Of a DNA stretch of 64,000 bases, positions 46,853 through 57,667 are shown piece after piece; the first letter of the stretch is position 1, and each line of letters opens with the position of its first letter. The notes under the pieces were generated by a model. It did no database searches. It saw nothing but the letters and a program-made list of their open reading frames with translations, and was not told the DNA's origin. Source of the stretch: Holophagales bacterium. GTDB taxonomy: Bacteria > Acidobacteriota > Thermoanaerobaculia > UBA5066. The translations under genes were made by a program, and so were the position numbers. The stretch lies in NCBI GenBank assembly GCA_016716705.1, contig JADJVF010000004.1:124001-188000 (forward strand), read 5' to 3'.

Positions 46853-47086
46853 GGGCGCACCCTGCCGCCTGAAGAAGGAAAGGAAAGTCGATCGCACAGT
46901 CGTACCTCCTCCACACGAAGGCGGGCGTCTCTTCGTCTTGCAGGCGACTGCCCGCTCTACAAGCCGCAAACAGTAACGCCGCCGCGTGCCTCCGGCAAGG
47001 AGAACGTAGCCGAGAGAGGCGCGAGCCAGGCGGGGCCCGGGCGGGGGCGGCGGGCCCGGCGGGGCCGCCGGAGCCCGGGCCATGCC

Positions 47087-49370
<2,284 letters not shown>

Positions 49371-49505
49371 GCGTCAGGGCGGGGCGACCAGGGCCTGATC
49401 TGCGGACCCCTGCTCTGTCTTTCCTCTCCGAGGCCGGTAACAAAAGCGCGATTCTCCGCCTGCTGGCAGCATTTCAAGACTGGAGGCGGATCCGGGACCC
49501 CCCAC

Positions 49506-51182
49506 CTACTTGTAGGAGAAGCCGCTCCCGCCGATGAACTCGCGGAGGATGCTCGTGGCGGGGACGTCGTCCGGCCAGACCGGGACGAAGAGCTCGAGGA
49601 AGCGTCGCAGCTGGTACCCCTTGGCCTGCGCGGGCGAGTCGGGAGGAATCTCGAGGAGGTAGCGGTAGGCGAAGCTCTTCAGGACGGCCGTCTCGTAGGC
49701 GAGCGCCGAGTTGAACATCGCGTCGCAGCGCTCCTGGAACGGGAAGATGTGCTTCTCCTCGCCGGCCCTCACCTTGGGCCAGCGCAGGATCGACGTCTCG
49801 GCCGAGTAGTTCCGGTACTTCCGGTCGCGGACGAGCCGCCGGAGCAGGCGCCCGTCGCTCGTCCGGATCCGGTTGTGGTCGTCGATGCAGAGCTGCGTCA
49901 GGGCGTTGATGAAGATCCGGAACTTCTGGTTCTCGGCGACGCTCTCGGTCAGGCGGGGGTTGAGCGCGTGGATCCCCTCGATGAGGAGGACCTCGTTCTT
50001 CCCGAGCGTCCGCAGCCTCCACTCGGCTTCGGGCTTGCGCAGCCCCACCCGGAACTCGTAGACCGGCGTCAGGACGTCGCGGCCGTCGACCAGGTCCTTC
50101 AGGTGCGGAAGGAAGAGCGGGAGGTCGATCGCCTCGAGCGCCTCGAAGTCGAAGTCCCCGTCGGCGTCCAGCGGCGTCTTCTCGCGGTCGACGTAGTAGT
50201 CGTCGAGCGAGAGGGTCCGCGGCGTGATGCCGTTGACCTCGAGCTGGATGGAAAGCCGCTTGACGAAGGTCGTCTTGCCGGAGGACGACGGCCCCGCGAT
50301 GCAGACGACGCGGAGCTCGTCGCGCCGCGCCGCGATCCGGTCGGCCAGCTCGGCGATCTTCTTCTCCTGCTGCCCCTCGGCGATCCGGATGACGTGCTTG
50401 ATCCGGTCGCCGAGGCAGAGGTCGTTCAGGTCGGGGACCGTACCGACGCCGATCAGCTCGTTCCAGCGCTTCGTCTCGGTATAGGCGTTGAAGAGGACCC
50501 GCCCCTCTTCTCTCACCACGGGCGGCTCCCCGGCCTGGCCGTCGAAGACGAGGAGGAGGCCCTGCCCGTACGGCTCGACGTGGAAGCTCCGGCAACATCG
50601 GACCGAGAGGGCGTAGGGCCCGTGCCTCACGTCGGTGAATCCGAGGCAGGAGACGAGAGGAACGCGGTGCGACGGCCAGACGCGCAGGAGTCGGACCTTG
50701 AGGGTCTCGCCTGCCTGCTCGAAGAGATGGAGGGCGGCGTCGATCGAGACTTCCTGCCGGACGACCTGTCGCCCCGCGTCGGCCTCCCGGTGCAGCGCCT
50801 CGTCGAGCGCGGCGGCGAGCTCGGTCAGCGGCGGGTGCTCGCCGGAGACCCCGTAGTGATAGCCGCCCCGCAGGCTCTGGCCGACGTGGAGGCGCGCGTT
50901 CGGGAAGAGCTTTCGCGCCACGCCGTGCAGGAGGAGCGTGGCCGTGCGCCTCACGACCTCCTCTCCCTCGCGGGAAGCGGCGTCGACGGGCTCGACGCGG
51001 CTCGGGCACTCGATCGGGAAGTCGAGCGCCACGACGCGGCGGTTGACGCAGGCGGCGACGACGTCGAGACCGTCCGTCGGGCCGGAGTCGAGCAGCTCGC
51101 CGACGGTCGTCCCCTCGAGGACCTCGGTCTTCGTCCAGGGCAGCTCGACCGGAATCAGGGCCATGTCGCGGCCAGCGCTCAT
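49506..51182 (-). CDS. Nucleoside kinase with threonyl-tRNA-synthetase-like N-terminal domains
   Basis: 558 residues, ATG overlapping the upstream stop (ATGA at 51182-51179). Residues 1-60 look TGS-like. About 60-240 resemble the ThrRS second additional domain (HGVARKLFPNARLHVGQ). The C-terminal half is a P-loop uridine/phosphoribulokinase-type kinase: Walker A GPSSSGKTTFVKRL, SLDDYYVDREKTPLD, IEGIHALNPRLTE and FINALTQLCIDDHNRIR. This architecture is known in a bacterial nucleoside-kinase group. Cytosolic; phosphorylates a nucleoside or related sugar substrate. Coupled to the conserved unknown upstream. Confidence 0.82.
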   Translation of the reverse strand: MSAGRDMALIPVELPWTKTEVLEGTTVGELLDSGPTDGLDVVAACVNRRVVALDFPIECPSRVEPVDAASREGEEVVRRTATLLLHGVARKLFPNARLHVGQSLRGGYHYGVSGEHPPLTELAAALDEALHREADAGRQVVRQEVSIDAALHLFEQAGETLKVRLLRVWPSHRVPLVSCLGFTDVRHGPYALSVRCCRSFHVEPYGQGLLLVFDGQAGEPPVVREEGRVLFNAYTETKRWNELIGVGTVPDLNDLCLGDRIKHVIRIAEGQQEKKIAELADRIAARRDELRVVCIAGPSSSGKTTFVKRLSIQLEVNGITPRTLSLDDYYVDREKTPLDADGDFDFEALEAIDLPLFLPHLKDLVDGRDVLTPVYEFRVGLRKPEAEWRLRTLGKNEVLLIEGIHALNPRLTESVAENQKFRIFINALTQLCIDDHNRIRTSDGRLLRRLVRDRKYRNYSAETSILRWPKVRAGEEKHIFPFQERCDAMFNSALAYETAVLKSFAYRYLLEIPPDSPAQAKGYQLRRFLELFVPVWPDDVPATSILREFIGGSGFSYK

Positions 51183-52951
51183 ACCATCTCGAGCCAGCTG
51201 AACCAGGTCGGGTGGTGGGCCCGGTACCAGGTCAGCACCTCGCGGATGAGCTCCTTCTTGTCGGGCGCCAGGACCGCGTCGTCGATCCGGTCGAAGTGGA
51301 TCCGGATGCCGTTGTCGCCGAAGTACTCGAGCGCCTCGGAGAAGAGCGTCTGGAGCTCGTTGCGGATCCGGCCCGAGTCGGAGACCTTGACGGGGCGCGT
51401 CTTCCAGTCCTGGCCGCGGTAGAAGCGGTCGAGCAGCGGAGAGAAGACGAGGCCGGTCTGGTCGAAGGATTCCATCAGGCGGAGAGTGAGGGTCACGTCG
51501 AGAATCCCGGCGTCCGAGGACGCGCGGGTCGTGACGCGGTAGACCCCCGGCCGGACCTCCTCGACGCCCGGGAGCCCGGTGTACGGCTCGGGGAGCATGC
51601 TCCCCATGAGCGAGAGGACGTGCCACTCCTTCTTCTGGAAGAAGTCGTCCGCGGTGATCGTCTTCTTTCCGACGGGCATCGCCGCCTCGCGCGCGTTGTT
51701 CAGGATGGACGCGTACCCGAGGCAGTCCTTCGCCGTGACCTCGCGACCCAGCGTCCCGGCGAGCCGCTGCGGGAAGTCGGGGGCGGCGGGGTCGAGGTGG
51801 AGGAGGTGCCGCTCCCTCTCGTAGGAGACCTCGAACTTCGACGTGAAAAGGCACATCGAGGTCTGGTTCCCGAGGATCGGGTCGAGGCTCGCGGCCTGCA
51901 GCGCCTCGGCGGACGCGGCGTAGCCGTCGGTGATGAAGAGCTGCGGACGACCGTCGGCGCCGGTGAACGGACCGACCCGGTAGGTGGGCGCGTAGGTCCC
52001 CGAGTCGGTGAACGCGCCCAGGCCGCTCGGAAGGCCCCACCCGTCCTCGACGAGGTGGGCCCCGATCGCCTTCCACTCCTCCCAGAGCTTCGCGATCCGC
52101 GGGACGCGCGTGGGGCCGCCGAGCGTCCAGACGTGGACGTCCTGCGGCTCGATGCCGGGGTAGGCCTTCCGGATCGCCTGCATGACGAGCTCGCGCGGCG
52201 CGAGGAAGTCGAGGAGGACGGAGGCGTCGGCCGCCGCTTCGAAGACCCGCTTCGGGAGCGTCATCGCGCCGGTGTACCCCTCGTAGGGACGCGCGATCCG
52301 GAGCGGCTGGTCGAAGAGGTGGAGGACGGTCGTCGGGCCCGTCGGCGCCCCCTTGGCGAAGCGGGAGGTGTTCTCGAGCGTGTCGATGGCCGCCCCCCAC
52401 ACGGTGATGCGCGAGGCGACGAGCTCGGTCCAGAACGCCTTCCAGCCGTAGGTGGGGTCGTTGATGAAGCGGTGGACGCGACGGTCGAGCCACTTCGCGA
52501 CCGAGGGACGGGCGTAGACGCGCCCGAAGCCGAGGAGCGGGTTCGAGCCCATGTCGGGCGTCTCGCCCCCCTTCGGCATCAGCCCTTCTCCGAGGCAGAC
52601 CATGATCGCGTGGTTCTCCGGGAGGGACCGCGTGAGGTACCAGAGCCCCTCGCTCATGGCGTAGGCCGACACGGCGTCGGCGTCCTTCTTCACGTGGTTC
52701 GTCTGCTGGGCGTCGAGCCCTTTCCCCTCGCCCCAGCGGCCGAAGAGGCGCGTCCCGAGCGCCGTGACGCCGGCCGTCATGATCAGGCACCGCTCCAGGG
52801 ACGTCCCGACGAACGACAGGTCCTGCGCCGGCTCCCCTGCGATGCGGTGCTCTTCGACGTCCTCGAGCCAGAGGTGGAAGCGGCCGAGGACCGGGCGGGA
52901 ATCGAAGGCCCACTGCGAGATGAGGTCCCGGCGTGCGTGTGCGTCGATCAT
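51179..52951 (-). CDS. Large conserved cytosolic protein of unknown function, coupled to nucleoside kinase
   Basis: 590 residues, ATG start, no signal peptide or membrane helix. Dense in conserved-looking Trp, Gly and charged blocks: NHAIMVCLGEGLMPKGGE, LNNAREAAMPVGKKTITADD, SMLPEPYTGLPGVEEV and YRGQDWKTRPVKVSDSGRIR. The pattern is enzyme-like but no family is recognised. The four-base overlap with the kinase gene implies tight co-expression, so it may supply or use the kinase product. Confidence 0.65.
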   Translation of the reverse strand: MIDAHARRDLISQWAFDSRPVLGRFHLWLEDVEEHRIAGEPAQDLSFVGTSLERCLIMTAGVTALGTRLFGRWGEGKGLDAQQTNHVKKDADAVSAYAMSEGLWYLTRSLPENHAIMVCLGEGLMPKGGETPDMGSNPLLGFGRVYARPSVAKWLDRRVHRFINDPTYGWKAFWTELVASRITVWGAAIDTLENTSRFAKGAPTGPTTVLHLFDQPLRIARPYEGYTGAMTLPKRVFEAAADASVLLDFLAPRELVMQAIRKAYPGIEPQDVHVWTLGGPTRVPRIAKLWEEWKAIGAHLVEDGWGLPSGLGAFTDSGTYAPTYRVGPFTGADGRPQLFITDGYAASAEALQAASLDPILGNQTSMCLFTSKFEVSYERERHLLHLDPAAPDFPQRLAGTLGREVTAKDCLGYASILNNAREAAMPVGKKTITADDFFQKKEWHVLSLMGSMLPEPYTGLPGVEEVRPGVYRVTTRASSDAGILDVTLTLRLMESFDQTGLVFSPLLDRFYRGQDWKTRPVKVSDSGRIRNELQTLFSEALEYFGDNGIRIHFDRIDDAVLAPDKKELIREVLTWYRAHHPTWFSWLEMV

Positions 52952-52982
52952 CCGGGGAGTTTAGCCTCGCAGGTGGCCTTTC

Positions 52983-54680
52983 CTAGCCCTGGTAACGATC
53001 CTGGATGGCGGCGAGGATGGCCGTCCGAAGCGATTCGATCTCATAAGCCGAGGCCCGGTGGCGAAGCGCCCGCTCGCCCTCGCGAACCGCTTCGGCGAGG
53101 ACCTCGTCGCGCAGGACGTCGGCGATCCAACGGGAGAAGTCGGCGTGGAGGGCGTGGTGCCTCACGACGCGCCCCTCCGCCCTCCGGATCTCGCGGTGGA
53201 ACTCCTCCACGTTCGCCGCGGAACGCCCCGTCTCTTCCGCTCCGGCTCGGAAGAAGAAGTGCTGCGGGATCGGAAGCGCCTTGGCGCTGTACTTGTGGAG
53301 GTGGCGGGCGTGGGGGCTCGCCCTCCGCGCCACGGTGAACGGGCGCGGCCCGGCCCCCCCGCGGCGGGAGAGGAGAGCCCGGCCCGCCGCGGGCCGGACT
53401 CCTCCCGACGCGGCCCAGGCCGGCAGGCTCGGTGTCTCCTCGGCGCCGAGGTCGAGAACGACGTCGAGGCTCTCGAGGACTTCGGCGGGAAGGTGCTCGG
53501 GAAGCCAGGTCGTCAGGCAGGTCCCGGGCCTGCGCGGGTCGAACCCCTCCACCCGTTCGTAGGACAGGTTCAGCGCGACCTGGGCCTCGTCGACGAAGAG
53601 CCAGTGGGGCAGCCCGGTGTCGCTCCAGAGAGCCGACAGCTCCTCGAGCGCGGCCCGGCTGTAGGCCATCTTCTCGTCGGGCTCGAGGAAGGAAAGGTCG
53701 ACGACGACGCTCCCGAACCGGTGCTCGATGAGCCGCGGAAGCTGCTCCGGACCTGGGAGCGGCTCGTTTCCGCCCACCGCGAGGACCCCGCGCAGCCTCC
53801 CGAGAGAAACGTGGTCCCCCTCCGGGTCGAGAACGCAGAGCGAGTAGCCGAGGCCCAGGAGCCGCTCGGCGAGGAGCCCCGTCATGTGGGATTTGCCCGA
53901 CATCGTCCCCCCCGTGACGAGGACGTTGACCCCGGAGGCCGGGACCCTTGCGGCCGAGCCGTCTTCGTACGTCCCGAGGACCGCCTGAAAACGTCGCGGC
54001 TCCGGCGTCTCGTCGCTCAGCACCGCCGGGCCGAGGAGGAACCGCGACAGACCTTTGCTTCCGGCCTCGGAAAGAACGACGTCGGCGGCCTCCTTCAGCG
54101 ACGGGACCGCGTTTGCGACCGCGACGCCCAGCTCACACGCGCCGAGAAGGGAGTGGTCGTTCTCCGCGTCGCCCACGGCGATCGTCGAGTGGCGCGAGAT
54201 GCCGAGGTCGCCGAGCGCGTCGAAGAGGCCGGTCCCCTTGGAGACGCCCGCCGGTACGAGCATCAGCTCCTGCCGGTTCCTCACGACCTGGACCTCGAGC
54301 CCGAGGCGGCCTATTTCTTCGAGCGCCGCGACGGAATCACGCGCGTGCCCGGCGAGAATCGCCTGCCCGCGCCGCACCGAGACCCCGCGCCGCGCCAGCG
54401 CCTCTTCCAGCTCGGCCGGTACCGGCGGCGCCAGGACGCGGGCGCCTCGAACGTCCCAGACGACCGCGCCGTTCTCCCAGACGATCCGGTCGAAGAGCTC
54501 CTCGGCGTGAGGGCAGAGCTCGAGGAGCTCCCACGGGATCCTCCCGGTGACGAGGACGAGCTTGAGCCGCTCCTTGCGCAGCGTCTGAAGGGCGTCGAGG
54601 ATCGTGTCGTCGAGCCGTCCCGTCGAAGTGAGGGTCCCGTCGTAGTCGAGCGCGACGGCACGAAAGTGCTGGGGCATCAT
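52983..54680 (-). CDS. HAD phosphatase fused to a HerA/DUF87-like P-loop ATPase
   Basis: 565 residues from ATG 54680, after a GGGAGGG site. Residues 1-220 form a Cof/sucrose-phosphatase-like HAD: nucleophile Asp12 and Asp14 in ALDYDGTL, motif II VTGR, motif III lysine in VSKGTGL and motif IV GDAENDHSLLG. Residues about 260-480 are a P-loop domain: Walker A TGGTMSGKSHMTGL, CVLDPEGDHVSLG and Walker B WLFVDEAQVALNLS. The last ~90 residues are helical and charged. The fusion suggests a phosphatase coupled to ATP-driven remodelling or signalling; substrate unknown. Confidence 0.8.
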   Translation of the reverse strand: MMPQHFRAVALDYDGTLTSTGRLDDTILDALQTLRKERLKLVLVTGRIPWELLELCPHAEELFDRIVWENGAVVWDVRGARVLAPPVPAELEEALARRGVSVRRGQAILAGHARDSVAALEEIGRLGLEVQVVRNRQELMLVPAGVSKGTGLFDALGDLGISRHSTIAVGDAENDHSLLGACELGVAVANAVPSLKEAADVVLSEAGSKGLSRFLLGPAVLSDETPEPRRFQAVLGTYEDGSAARVPASGVNVLVTGGTMSGKSHMTGLLAERLLGLGYSLCVLDPEGDHVSLGRLRGVLAVGGNEPLPGPEQLPRLIEHRFGSVVVDLSFLEPDEKMAYSRAALEELSALWSDTGLPHWLFVDEAQVALNLSYERVEGFDPRRPGTCLTTWLPEHLPAEVLESLDVVLDLGAEETPSLPAWAASGGVRPAAGRALLSRRGGAGPRPFTVARRASPHARHLHKYSAKALPIPQHFFFRAGAEETGRSAANVEEFHREIRRAEGRVVRHHALHADFSRWIADVLRDEVLAEAVREGERALRHRASAYEIESLRTAILAAIQDRYQG

Positions 54681-54789
54681 TCCCTCCCGCGGAGGCGCTC
54701 GGGCCGGAACGCAAGGAAAAGGACTCTCGGAAGAAACTCTACCACCGGCGATTGACCCAGCGACCATCCGCCGCTAGCGTCGAGGGCCC

Positions 54790-55938
54790 GTGCCCGAGAG
54801 ACCCTCCGCCAGCCCGATCCTCCCCACGCCGCTCCGGCTCGGTGCGGACGACCGCTTCCGCGGACGGGGAATCACGATCGCCTTCCTCGATTCGGGCTTC
54901 TACGCCCACCCCGACCTCGTGGAGCCACGCAACCGGATCATCCGGTACGTCGACGTCACCGATCCCCGCGCCGCCTACCCGCGCATCCTCCGGCCCGACG
55001 AGTCGAGCTGGCACGGGATGATGACCTCCGTCGTCGCGTGCGGGAACGGCACTCTCTCGGGCGGCCTCTACCGGGGTCTCGCCTCCGAGGTGAACGTCGT
55101 CCTCGTGAAGGTGGGCACCGCGAGACGGATCACCCACGAGAACATCCGCCGCGGCCTCGAGTGGGTCGTGAGGAACCGGGAGCGCTACGGGATCCGGATC
55201 TGCAACGTCTCCTGCGGAGGGGACTACGAGGCCTCGTACCTCTTCGACGGCCTCTCGCAGGCCGCCGAGAAGGCGACCCGCGCCGGGATCCTCGTCGTCG
55301 CGGCCGCGGGGAACCTCGGCCTCGCGGCGGGGCACCCGGTCCTTCCCCCGGCCTCGGCCCCCTCGGTCCTGACGGTGGGAGGGCTCGACGACAAGAACCG
55401 GCTGCACCGGGCGGGCCACGACATCTACCACGGCAGCTACGGCCCGACGATCGACGGCCTCCAGAAGCCGGAGGTCATCGCACCCGCCATCTGGCTCGCC
55501 GCGCCCATCCTCCCCGGGACGCCGACCGCGACCGAGGCGAGGCTCTACACGTACCTGGCGACGGCGAGCGACGACGAGCTGGACGTCGTCCTCGAGGCCC
55601 ACGCGGGAGTCGACGCCGCGCTCGACGCGGCGCGGCACCTCGCGCCGCCGCTCATCCGGCAGCTCGTCGAGGCGAAGATCCGCGACAACAACGTCATCAG
55701 CGGCGCCTACAAGCACGTCGACGGCACCAGCTTCGCCGCGCCGATCGTCTCCTCGCTCGCGGCCCAGATGCTCGAGGCGAACCCGGCCCTGCGCCCGCAC
55801 GAGGTCAAGTCGATCCTCGTCGCGACGGCGCGGAGGCTCCCCGAGGTCCCGGTGGACCGTCAGGGGTGGGGCGTCGTCGAGCCCGCGGCCGCCGTCGAGG
55901 AAGCGCTCGCCCGCTCCGGTGAAGGCCCGGCCGCCTGA
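54790..55938 (+). CDS. Subtilisin-family (S8) serine protease, intracellular form
   Basis: 382 residues, GTG start. The catalytic triad is visible: Asp34 in AFLDSGFYAH, His75 in SSWHGMMTS and Ser314 in DGTSFAAPIVS, with the oxyanion Asn175 in AAAGN. There is no signal peptide and no obvious propeptide, so it probably acts in the cytoplasm. About 65 residues (about 240-305) are inserted before the serine strand, mostly acidic and helical. Its 3' end overlaps the converging PepSY gene. Confidence 0.85.
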   Translation: MPERPSASPILPTPLRLGADDRFRGRGITIAFLDSGFYAHPDLVEPRNRIIRYVDVTDPRAAYPRILRPDESSWHGMMTSVVACGNGTLSGGLYRGLASEVNVVLVKVGTARRITHENIRRGLEWVVRNRERYGIRICNVSCGGDYEASYLFDGLSQAAEKATRAGILVVAAAGNLGLAAGHPVLPPASAPSVLTVGGLDDKNRLHRAGHDIYHGSYGPTIDGLQKPEVIAPAIWLAAPILPGTPTATEARLYTYLATASDDELDVVLEAHAGVDAALDAARHLAPPLIRQLVEAKIRDNNVISGAYKHVDGTSFAAPIVSSLAAQMLEANPALRPHEVKSILVATARRLPEVPVDRQGWGVVEPAAAVEEALARSGEGPAA

Positions 55939-56591
55939 CGGCGGGAACGGCCGGCCCCTCGCCTCTCACCCTCACCCTCACGCCGCGGACCCGAGTCGCC
56001 CGGCCGCCACAGCAGGATGAGAAGCGCGAGGAGCGGAACGACGACTCCAAGGCCGGCGAGCCACTTGCCCCGCCCCGAAAGGCCGTTCTTACCCTTGAGG
56101 ACGAACAGTCCCGAGATGGAGAGGAACCCGAGGATCACGGCGTAGACGTCGGCCGCCCAGGTCCAGAGCCCCTTCGGCTCGTTCAGGTGGAGGAAGTTCA
56201 TCTCGCGCAGCGCGAATCGGCCGCGGGGCTTCTCGATCGTCGCCGTCCCGGCCGTCGCGTCAGCCTTCACGCTCCAGCCCTCGTAGAAGAGCTCGACGAG
56301 GTGTGGGGCGGAGCGGAAGGAGGACTTCGGCGGCCCGGGAAGCGCGAGACGCTCGACGAGGACCGCCGCCATGGTGTCGCGGTCCGAGACCGGGACCGGC
56401 GCGAACGTCCGCGTCTCGACCTCCAGCTTCCAGCTCGGGTTCCACTGGTGCCGGTGGTTCAGCGCGACCCCGGAGATCGCGTAGACGAGCGTCAGCCCGG
56501 CTGCGAGGTATCCGAGGTCGCGGTGGAGGACGTTGTTGAGCCTGCGCCAGTTCAAGACCGGACGCGGCCTACTCGACGACGGCGCCGACAC
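55860..56591 (-). CDS. PepSY-associated transmembrane protein
   Basis: 243 residues, GTG start, overlapping the DUF4920 stop by 23 bases. A conserved opening (LNNVLHRDLGYLAAGLTLVY, then AISGVALNHRHQW) is the PepSY-TM pattern. A periplasmic PepSY-like region lies in the middle, and two helices follow (VYAVILGFLSISGLFVL, WLAGLGVVVPLLALLILLW). The last ~40 residues are low-complexity and overlap the protease on the other strand, so the true C-terminus may be shorter. Members often act in metal or haem redox handling. Confidence 0.72.
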   Translation of the reverse strand: MSAPSSSRPRPVLNWRRLNNVLHRDLGYLAAGLTLVYAISGVALNHRHQWNPSWKLEVETRTFAPVPVSDRDTMAAVLVERLALPGPPKSSFRSAPHLVELFYEGWSVKADATAGTATIEKPRGRFALREMNFLHLNEPKGLWTWAADVYAVILGFLSISGLFVLKGKNGLSGRGKWLAGLGVVVPLLALLILLWRPGDSGPRREGEGERRGAGRSRRQAAGPSPERASASSTAAAGSTTPHP

Positions 56592-57039
56592 CCATGATCT
56601 GGTAGACGGTCTGCGGGCCCGTGATCTTGCTGGCGTCGCACTTGGTTCCCTTCTCCTCGGCCTCGTGCTCGGCCCGCGCGATCGCCTGCTCCTTCGTCAG
56701 CTCCATCTTCTTGAAGGTCCCCTCGGCGACGACCTTCTTCCCCTTGTCGGTCAGCGGGAAGACGATGACGCCGTCCTCGACCTTGATCTTGATGGTCTGG
56801 AACTCCTTGTCGCCGGCGACGTTGATCCAGCAGCCGCGCTTGGGGCAGACCTCGGTGACGAGCCCTTCCACCTTCACGACCTTGCCGACGTAGGCGTCCG
56901 GCTTCGCCATCAGCTCGGAGAGCTTGACGGGGGTCGCTTCGGAAACGCCCTTGCCGTACTTCGTGGCGGCGAAGGCGGGGGTGGCGGCGATCACCGCGAG
57001 GCCGAGGACGGCAAGCGTCGTGCGAATGGGGCTCTTCAT
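56569..57039 (-). CDS. DUF4920 periplasmic protein
   Basis: 156 residues. The signal peptide ends TPAFAATKYG. The domain contains KPDAYVGKVVKVEGLVTEVC and CPKRGCWINVAG with two cysteines, then a beta-rich core (GVIVFPLTDKGKKVVAEGTF) and a charged helical part with one more Cys. DUF4920 resembles OB-fold or bacteriohaem-related periplasmic proteins; function is not established. Translationally close to the PepSY gene. Confidence 0.8.
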   Translation of the reverse strand: MKSPIRTTLAVLGLAVIAATPAFAATKYGKGVSEATPVKLSELMAKPDAYVGKVVKVEGLVTEVCPKRGCWINVAGDKEFQTIKIKVEDGVIVFPLTDKGKKVVAEGTFKKMELTKEQAIARAEHEAEEKGTKCDASKITGPQTVYQIMGVGAVVE

Positions 57040-57108
57040 TCTCTGGTTCTCCTCGATCAGGGATGCGGGCGCGGCGCGCCCGGGCGGCGGATCTTACCGT
57101 CGCAGGGC

Positions 57109-57612
57109 TCAGGTCAGGAGGGCCCCTTCGTGGACGAGGAGCCAGCGCTTCCGCTCGATCCCGCCCGAGAAGCCGTGGAGGCCGCCGTCGCGCGCGAGGA
57201 CCCGGTGACACGGGACCACGATCACCGCGGGGTTGAGCGCCGCGGCCATCCCGACGGCCCGCAGGGCCTTCGGTTCGCCGATCGCGGCGGCCACGTCGCC
57301 GTAAGCGCGCGTCGAGCCGGGGCGGATCCGTCGCAGCTCGGCCCAGACCTTCTCCTGGAACGGCGTCCCGGCGAGGTCGATCTCGATCGAGTCGACCGCC
57401 TCGAGGTCGCCGCGGAAGTAGGCGCGCAGGCGCGAGAGGACCCCACCCGGGTCGCGCTGCTCGGGAAAGAGGTCGGTCCCGAACCGGGCGAGGAGGTGCT
57501 TGCGGGTGGACGGGGCGTCGGCGTCGAACGTCAACGTGCAGAGGCGCCCGTCCCAGACGACGGCGAGGAGCCGCCCGACCGGAGTCTCGAGGGCCGCGCT
57601 CGCGAGCCTCAC
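57109..57612 (-). CDS. ogt: Methylated-DNA-protein cysteine methyltransferase
   Basis: 167 residues from GTG 57612. The acceptor is Cys135 in VVPCHRVLA. The helix-turn-helix/arginine-finger region reads RAVGMAAALNP; AYGDVAAAIGEPKALR is also typical. The N-terminal domain is short. It removes O6-alkyl groups from guanine in one irreversible step. Single gene. Confidence 0.9.
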   Translation of the reverse strand: MRLASAALETPVGRLLAVVWDGRLCTLTFDADAPSTRKHLLARFGTDLFPEQRDPGGVLSRLRAYFRGDLEAVDSIEIDLAGTPFQEKVWAELRRIRPGSTRAYGDVAAAIGEPKALRAVGMAAALNPAVIVVPCHRVLARDGGLHGFSGGIERKRWLLVHEGALLT

Positions 57613-57667
57613 GCCCTCAACGCTACACCGATTCGGGGCCAGAACGAGCGGTCCCGGCCCACGTCTC

